This document shows positions 5,654 through 10,516 of a stretch of DNA of 10,516 bases, piece by piece. The notes beneath the pieces are model-generated. The model saw nothing but the letters and a program-made list of their open reading frames with translations, was not told the DNA's origin and searched no databases. The stretch is taken from NCBI GenBank assembly GCA_036123135.1, contig JAZADZ010000008.1, forward strand, positions 1-10,516. The letters run 5' to 3'. The position numbers and the translations under genes were made by a program. How positions within the stretch are numbered: the stretch's first letter is position 1; each line of letters begins with the position of its first letter. The stretch is from GCA-2716065 sp036123135. Its GTDB lineage: Bacteria > Bacteroidota > Bacteroidia > Flavobacteriales_D > Parvicellaceae.

Positions 5654-6976
5654 TTATTGATTTTTAGTAAAATTGAATTTTTTCCCGTTTTGAAACAATA
5701 CTAACGTCTTTTTTTTAGGAAAAAATTCGAACATTATTCCTGCCTGATAAAACTTAAAAATGTTTTGCTCCGATGCTTCAAGGACCAGTGCTGGTTGTCC
5801 AGTTCCTTGACAGATTAAAGTATTTCCGTCCTTGGTGAAGGTAATTTTAATTGGAATATCTTTTGAGGAGTAAACACCTAAATATTTGTCCAAGTCTTCA
5901 GAGTTTAAATTAAAGGTTGAGAATTCGGGAACATCGAATTCTTTTTCAAAAACAGCACTTAATACAGCAATTGATACATCATTGGTAGAAAAATTTGTTC
6001 CATTTGAAACCAATGCATAAGAAAGATCTTCTTCCTCAAAGTAAGAATAAATGGAATTAAAGCCGTCAATTCCTCCAGTATGTCCATATCCAAGACTTGA
6101 GTAGAAAGGAATTTGAAAGAAACCAATTCCATAACCGTCTCTCATAGTTTTCATTAATTCTAAACTTTCGCGGTTGATTAGCTTCCCATTGAACAATGCA
6201 TCCAAAAACAGCACTAAGTCTGTTGGAGTTGATGTTAATGCTCCAGCGCCTAGAGGAATGGAAGAATCAGTTTCATTTGCTACATTCCATTTTTCAGAAA
6301 AAAAGTATGATTTGCTTTCATTTAGAGATGTATTTATTTTTCCAAAAACATAAGTGTTGCTTAATCCAATTGGTTCAGCTATGTATTCTTGGATTAGCTC
6401 AGTGTAGGATTTTCTGTAGATTTTCTCAAGAATGAACGACAGCAAAACAAAATTAGAGTTGCTATATTGCGCTTTGCTTCCTGGTTTAAAGTCTGTCCCT
6501 CCATTTACTATGATAGCAATCATTTCCTTTTCTGTTTTTGATTGAGTGTTCCACAGTGAGTAAGATTCGTTCTCTGTAAAATTGTGAATTCCGCTTCTGT
6601 GAGTGAGCAATTGTTTTATGGTAATTTTTTTTGATTTTTTAATCTTTGGAAACCATTTGTAAATGGATTGGTCTAGCTTGACTTTTTCTTCTTCAACTGC
6701 TTTTAGAACCAATACAGCGGTAAATGATTTAGAGATTGATCCAATTCTATACTTTGTATGTTGGTTCGCCTTGATGTTGTTTTCTACATCAGCTAATCCA
6801 ACTGTTTTAGTATAAATTAATTCACCATTTTTTGCAACAGCAACACTTCCCATAAATTTGTTGTTTTTTTCAAGAACATCGAAGTAATTATCCAACTTTT
6901 CTCTATCGAAATCCTGAGAAAATCCAACTTGAATTGCAATGAAAAATATAAAGGTGAAGGGTAACTTTATTTTCAT
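5654..6976 (-). CDS. Exported serine hydrolase, class C beta-lactamase/esterase family
   Basis: This 440-residue protein has a signal peptide (MKIKLPFTFIFFIAIQVGFSQ, cleavage around 20) and so acts in the periplasm or beyond. The beta-lactamase-family (PF00144-type) domain spans about 25-345 with all three active-site motifs: SxxK as SISK (nucleophile Ser80, Lys83), YxN as YSN (Tyr171, Asn173) and HTG (299-301), in place of the KTG of true lactamases. This pattern fits D-alanyl-D-aminopeptidases, esterases and penicillin-binding-like enzymes more than antibiotic-degrading AmpC enzymes. A small C-terminal beta-rich domain (about 358-440) follows, as in many members of this family. The ATG at 6976 gives a clean signal peptide and is the first gene of a three-gene minus-strand cluster. 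The substrate is unknown. Resistance to beta-lactams should not be assumed. Confidence 0.88.
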   Translation of the reverse strand: MKIKLPFTFIFFIAIQVGFSQDFDREKLDNYFDVLEKNNKFMGSVAVAKNGELIYTKTVGLADVENNIKANQHTKYRIGSISKSFTAVLVLKAVEEEKVKLDQSIYKWFPKIKKSKKITIKQLLTHRSGIHNFTENESYSLWNTQSKTEKEMIAIIVNGGTDFKPGSKAQYSNSNFVLLSFILEKIYRKSYTELIQEYIAEPIGLSNTYVFGKINTSLNESKSYFFSEKWNVANETDSSIPLGAGALTSTPTDLVLFLDALFNGKLINRESLELMKTMRDGYGIGFFQIPFYSSLGYGHTGGIDGFNSIYSYFEEEDLSYALVSNGTNFSTNDVSIAVLSAVFEKEFDVPEFSTFNLNSEDLDKYLGVYSSKDIPIKITFTKDGNTLICQGTGQPALVLEASEQNIFKFYQAGIMFEFFPKKKTLVLFQNGKKFNFTKNQ

Positions 6977-7074
6977 TTGAAGATTAATTTTTTACTATTT
7001 TTTGTCTTAAAGTTATTTAATTTTCACGTGTTTTTTTGTTCAAAAATTCAACAAATTAATCTTATTTTAATCAA
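6977..7074. other. 98-nt divergent intergenic region (promoter region of both flanking genes)
   Basis: This gap separates the minus-strand hydrolase cluster from the plus-strand beta-mannosidase, so it should hold promoters for both. It is very AT-rich and contains a CACGTG palindrome at 7025-7030. On the minus strand TAACTTTA is one base from the TAnnTTTG -7 element, but the nearest TTTG box lies about 25 nt away, which is too far. On the plus strand a TTTG is followed 18 nt later only by TAATCTTA, a poor match. I call no defined promoter here. Confidence 0.4.
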
Positions 7075-9669
7075 ATGAATTTTTGGATTAAAAAAGGGTA
7101 TAAGGGTTGTGCTATAGTAAGTATTCTATTACTCTTTTTTTGTTCATGTCAGCCAACAGACATCAATGAAAAAATAAGGGTTATTAATGAAGGATGGAGT
7201 TTTAAAAAACAATCAGATACGCTATGGTTTAAAGCTACTGTTCCTGGCACTATACACACTGATTTATTGGCCAATAATATTATTGAGGATCCATTCTTTC
7301 GATTGAATGAATTGAACCTTCAATGGATAGATAAATGCAATTGGGAATATAAAACCAGTTTTTCTGTTTCAAAAGAGGAGCGCAATTTCATTAATGCACA
7401 ATTAGTTTTTAATGGATTGGATACTTATGCCGATGTGTATTTAAATGACAGTTTGATTCTTCAAGCAGACAATATGTTTTTGCGCTACAAATTGGATTGT
7501 AGAGCATTGCTCAAAGAAGGTGATAACGCGCTAAGAATAGTTTTTTATTCTCCAATTCTAAAAGGGATTCAAAAATACGATGCTACAAACTATAAGCTAC
7601 CCATATCTGCCAACGATTTGGCTGAGATAGGAGAAGTTGAAAATGGAAAAAGAGTTAGTGCATTTATTCGAAAAGCACCCTATCATTTTGGCTGGGACTG
7701 GGGCCCGAGATTGGTTACAAGCGGAATTTGGAGAAAAGTAGAACTCCAATTTTGGAATGGCTTAAAAATAGAAAATAGTTTTATTGAACAACAAGAGCTT
7801 AATCAAAGTGCAAAATTTACAGCAAGTGCATCCATAAACTCAAATGAAGATAAAGAGGTTTATATTCAAGTGCGTGTTGAGGACAGTTTGGTTGCTCAAA
7901 AAAAAGCTAAGCTGAAAAAGGGAAGTCAAAATATAAGTATTCCTTTTGAAATTTTAAATCCAAGGTTGTGGTGGCCAAATGGAATGGGTGAACAATTTCT
8001 ATATGATGTTAAATTGAGCATACAAGCAAACGGGTATTCGGTTCAAAAGGCTCACCAAATAGGGTTAAGAAACGTTCAACTAATTCAACAACCAGACTCT
8101 ACAGGCACTTCTTTTTATTTTAAAATTAATGGTGTTCCAACTTTTGCTAAAGGAGTAAACTACATTCCTCAAGATGTTTTTCTTCCTAGGGTTAGCAAAG
8201 AGCATTACAGACACATTCTTCAATCTGCAAAGGATGCAAACATGAACATGATTCGATTGTGGGGAGGAGGCATTTATGAATGCGACTATTTTTATGAGCT
8301 TTGCGATAGTCTTGGTTTAATGGTTTGGCAAGATTTTATGTTTGCTTGCTCTATGTATCCCAAAGACGATGACATCGTTTCTTCAATTTATGATGAAGCA
8401 ATAGACAATATAAGAAGGCTCAGGAATCACCCTTGTATTGTGCTTTGGTGTGGGAACAATGAGGTGCTTTCTGCTTGGAAAAGGTGGGGTTGGGAAGAAC
8501 AGGTTAAGAAAGAGCAATCTGAGGAGATTGCAAATTTATTGTGGAGCGCTTATGATACTATTTTTCATCACGTTTTACCATCAGCTGTTAAAAAGTCGGC
8601 CCCTAAATCTTTGTACTGGTCGGCATCTCCAAGCTCAAGTAGGGGCGTGAAATCTTCAAACAATTCTGGTGACATGCACTACTGGGGAGTGTGGTGGGGA
8701 GGAGAACCTTTTACTGCTTACGAAAAAGAGGTTCCTCGCTTTATGTCTGAATATGGTTTTCAGTCTTTTCCTTCCTTTAGTACTATAGAACAATTTACCG
8801 TACCTGAAGATTACAATGTGTATTCAAAAGTCATGCAATCGCATCAACGTTCAAGTATTGGAAACAAAACCATTGAAGAATATTTGTTAAAGGAATTTAA
8901 TCCACCTAAAGACTTTAAGTCATTTGTTTATGTTAGTCAATTGTTGCAAGCTAAGGGTATTAAAATAGGTGCGCATGCTCATCGCAGAAATCGTGAAAAA
9001 TGTATGGGATCTTTGTATTGGCAACTAAATGACTGTTGGCCTGTAGCTTCATGGTCAAGTATCGACTATTACGGTAAGTGGAAACCCCTTCATTACCTAA
9101 TAAAAAAAGCATTTTCCAATTGCATTGTAAGCTTCCAAAAAAAACAGGATTCATTGGCAATCTATGTTGTTTCTGATTCATTAAAAGAACTTTTTGGAGA
9201 ATTAAGGATTTGCTCATTCGATTTTTCTGGAAAAAAGATTTTTGAAAAAGTTAAGCAGGTAGAGGTGAAGTCAAATTCATCAACACAAGTTTTAATCGTA
9301 TGTCTGAAAGATTTTTTCCCGCTTCAGTTTAATAATGTTTTTCTAAAAGCGGAATTTATTGTTGAAGAAAACACCATTAGTTCAGAACCCTTTTATGCCG
9401 TTAAAACAAAAGATTTATTGCTACAACCTCCAAAATATACCTTAACTTTTGAGAAGAAAAAAACAAAGGAATTTTTAGTAACATTACAATCCAATACACT
9501 TGCAAAAAATGTTTTTATTTCAACAAGTATGAATTGTTCTTTTAACGACAACGCTTTTGATTTATGCCCAGGTGAAATAAAAAAAATAACCATTAAAACT
9601 GAAAAGGATCAACCATTGAAAAAAGTAAAAAATAAAATCAAAATAATTTCACTGATTGATACATACTAA
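7075..9669 (+). CDS. Beta-mannosidase, glycoside hydrolase family 2, lipoprotein
   Basis: The enzyme removes terminal beta-D-mannose from mannan- or N-glycan-derived oligosaccharides with retention. The 864-residue length is normal for GH2 beta-mannosidases. The N-terminus (hydrophobic 12-22, then FFCSC with Cys25) looks like a Bacteroidota lipoprotein signal, so it is probably membrane-anchored. The sugar-binding domain begins at about 36 (NEGWSFK, then VPGTIHTDLL at 56-65), with the conserved FGWDWGPR at 205-212. The (beta/alpha)8 domain includes FAKGVNYIP (357-365) and MIRLWGGG (392-399), the acid/base Glu463 in LWCGNNE (457-463) and the nucleophile Glu559 in MSEYGFQSFPS (557-567). The substrate-site segment GSLYWQLNDCWP is at 645-656. 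A C-terminal Ig-like domain ends the protein. Both catalytic glutamates are present. No SusC/SusD-type genes accompany it, so it is not within a visible polysaccharide utilisation locus. The start ATG at 7075 gives the signal directly. Confidence 0.95.
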   Translation: MNFWIKKGYKGCAIVSILLLFFCSCQPTDINEKIRVINEGWSFKKQSDTLWFKATVPGTIHTDLLANNIIEDPFFRLNELNLQWIDKCNWEYKTSFSVSKEERNFINAQLVFNGLDTYADVYLNDSLILQADNMFLRYKLDCRALLKEGDNALRIVFYSPILKGIQKYDATNYKLPISANDLAEIGEVENGKRVSAFIRKAPYHFGWDWGPRLVTSGIWRKVELQFWNGLKIENSFIEQQELNQSAKFTASASINSNEDKEVYIQVRVEDSLVAQKKAKLKKGSQNISIPFEILNPRLWWPNGMGEQFLYDVKLSIQANGYSVQKAHQIGLRNVQLIQQPDSTGTSFYFKINGVPTFAKGVNYIPQDVFLPRVSKEHYRHILQSAKDANMNMIRLWGGGIYECDYFYELCDSLGLMVWQDFMFACSMYPKDDDIVSSIYDEAIDNIRRLRNHPCIVLWCGNNEVLSAWKRWGWEEQVKKEQSEEIANLLWSAYDTIFHHVLPSAVKKSAPKSLYWSASPSSSRGVKSSNNSGDMHYWGVWWGGEPFTAYEKEVPRFMSEYGFQSFPSFSTIEQFTVPEDYNVYSKVMQSHQRSSIGNKTIEEYLLKEFNPPKDFKSFVYVSQLLQAKGIKIGAHAHRRNREKCMGSLYWQLNDCWPVASWSSIDYYGKWKPLHYLIKKAFSNCIVSFQKKQDSLAIYVVSDSLKELFGELRICSFDFSGKKIFEKVKQVEVKSNSSTQVLIVCLKDFFPLQFNNVFLKAEFIVEENTISSEPFYAVKTKDLLLQPPKYTLTFEKKKTKEFLVTLQSNTLAKNVFISTSMNCSFNDNAFDLCPGEIKKITIKTEKDQPLKKVKNKIKIISLIDTY

Positions 9670-9693
9670 CATTAAAATGACAATGTTTTTTTT
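9668..9693 (+). terminator. weak terminator-like hairpin after the beta-mannosidase gene
   Basis: AACATT (9668-9673) and AATGTT (9682-9687) form a 6-bp stem with an 8-nt loop, leading into eight Ts (9686-9693). The stem overlaps the stop codon and is AT-rich. The T run is good but the hairpin is weak, so read-through into the next gene is possible. Confidence 0.35.
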
Positions 9694-9704
9694 AATAGAA
9701 AAGA

Positions 9705-9712
9705 TACATTTG
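9705..9712 (+). promoter_or_regulatory. Bacteroidota -7 promoter element (TACATTTG) for the pyruvate carboxylase gene
   Basis: TACATTTG matches the Bacteroidota sigma-factor -7 consensus TAnnTTTG exactly and is followed by C, as is common. It lies 34 nt before the ATG at 9747, so a start site a few bases downstream would give a leader of roughly 25-30 nt. A clear -33 TTTG is missing; a T-rich stretch (9685-9693) lies in that position. Confidence 0.6.
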
Positions 9713-9746
9713 CAAAATATTATGCACGCATACTAAAAATGATTCA

Positions 9747-10516
9747 ATGAGCCAAAAAACCATTCATAAACTTCTTGTTGCCAACAGAGGAGAAATTTCG
9801 ATTCGAATTTTCAGAGCTGCAACAGAACTTAAAATTCGAACAGTAGCTGTATTTACTCACGAAGATCGTTATTCTCTTCATCGTTATAAAGCAGATGAGT
9901 CGTATCAAATTGGTGCTGAAAATGAACCACTCAAACCCTATCTTGATATTGAAGAAATCATTTCTTTAGCGAAAAGAGTGGGTGCAGATGCCATTCACCC
10001 AGGATACGGTTTTTTATCGGAAAATGTTGGGTTTGCCAAAAGATGTGAGAAAGAGGGGATAATTTTTGTTGGACCTAAATCAGAGGTTATGGAACAACTT
10101 GGCGATAAAATTGCAGCAAAAAAAATTGCTCGCAAAGCTAAAGTTCCTGTAATTGAGGGTGCTGAAATTAACACTGATGATGTAAGTGAGATAAAGTCAT
10201 TTGCACGAAAAATAGGTTTCCCAGTAATGCTAAAAGCTGCCGCTGGTGGTGGTGGTAGAGGTATGCGTGTTGTAAGAGAGGAGGCATCTCTAGAAAGAAA
10301 TTTTTTAGAGGCCCAAGGAGAGGCTGCTAAAGCATTCAATGACGACACAATTTTTATTGAGAAGTTTATAGATTCTCCCAAACACATTGAGGTACAAATT
10401 CTAGCTGATCAGCATGGTAATATTGTGCATTTATATGAAAGAGATTGTTCGGTTCAAAGGAGGTTTCAAAAAGTAATTGAAGTTGCTCCCTGTCAGAACC
10501 TTTCTCAGTCAACAAA
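9747..10516 (+). CDS. pyc: Pyruvate carboxylase, N-terminal biotin carboxylase part (3' partial)
   Basis: The gene runs off the right edge; 256 residues are visible of an enzyme that is usually about 1,150. Pyruvate carboxylase uses ATP, bicarbonate and biotin to make oxaloacetate from pyruvate in the cytoplasm, replenishing the TCA cycle and feeding gluconeogenesis. Visible parts are the biotin carboxylase N-terminal domain with VANRGEI (11-17) and HPGYGFLSEN (84-93), then the ATP-grasp domain with GDK (119-121), the glycine-rich GGGGRGM (167-173), KHIEVQIL (212-219) and ERDCSVQRR (231-239). The segment THEDRYSLHRYKADES (37-52) is characteristic of pyruvate carboxylase rather than of the separate AccC subunit, which is why I prefer this name. 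The carboxyltransferase and biotin domains that would confirm it lie outside. The start ATG at 9747 aligns with the family N-terminus and follows a good TAnnTTTG promoter element; no Shine-Dalgarno is present. Confidence 0.9.
   Translation, partial: MSQKTIHKLLVANRGEISIRIFRAATELKIRTVAVFTHEDRYSLHRYKADESYQIGAENEPLKPYLDIEEIISLAKRVGADAIHPGYGFLSENVGFAKRCEKEGIIFVGPKSEVMEQLGDKIAAKKIARKAKVPVIEGAEINTDDVSEIKSFARKIGFPVMLKAAAGGGGRGMRVVREEASLERNFLEAQGEAAKAFNDDTIFIEKFIDSPKHIEVQILADQHGNIVHLYERDCSVQRRFQKVIEVAPCQNLSQST

Noticed and set aside
5654..6976. Antibiotic-resistance beta-lactamase
   Set aside because: The SxxK and YxN motifs are shared by many peptidases and esterases, the third motif is HTG rather than KTG, and nothing nearby suggests a resistance cassette.
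6977..7074. Defined divergent promoters
   Set aside because: Partial matches to TAnnTTTG exist on both strands but the spacing to a TTTG box or the match itself is poor, so I did not call them.
9995..10387. A 130-residue minus-strand reading frame
   Set aside because: It lies wholly inside the well-supported pyruvate carboxylase coding region and its product is low in complexity and unlike any family I know; it is a shadow.

Overview
The window looks like chromosomal DNA from a low-GC member of the Bacteroidota, probably Flavobacteriales or a close relative. The evidence is the AT-rich base composition, a type IX secretion (T9SS) type A sorting tail on one protein, mostly absent Shine-Dalgarno sequences, a TAnnTTTG-type promoter element, and protein families typical of the phylum. 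The placement is inferred from protein character; no taxonomic marker gene is present.

Layout. The left edge cuts a membrane-anchored SpoIIE/PP2C-type phosphatase (frame open from base 2, stop at 1084). After an AT-rich gap with a candidate terminator come three plus-strand genes that overlap one another (1282-3911): a GNAT-like acyltransferase and two membrane fatty-acid desaturases of different subfamilies. They read as one lipid-modification operon. The second gene starts at a TTG behind a strong Shine-Dalgarno inside the first gene. The operon runs convergently into a three-gene minus-strand cluster (6976 down to 3980) with spacers of 12 and 3 nt. That cluster encodes an exported class-C-type serine hydrolase, a small T9SS-sorted protein, and an exported repeat protein with 38-residue DADADPNNE-type repeats and a C-terminal CPxGW doublet.

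A 98-nt divergent gap then separates this cluster from a plus-strand GH2 beta-mannosidase lipoprotein (7075-9669). After a short gap holding a weak terminator-like hairpin and a good TAnnTTTG promoter element, the right edge cuts the start of a pyruvate carboxylase gene (9747 to the edge).

How it works together. The desaturase/acyltransferase set probably modifies membrane or other acyl lipids. The minus-strand set probably makes envelope or surface proteins. Beta-mannosidase and pyruvate carboxylase are ordinary carbohydrate and central-carbon functions. I found no CRISPR array, RNA gene, insertion sequence or recognisable defence system. The parts most worth a second look are the overlapping desaturase operon, with its altered histidine boxes, and the exported repeat protein with its co-transcribed partners.
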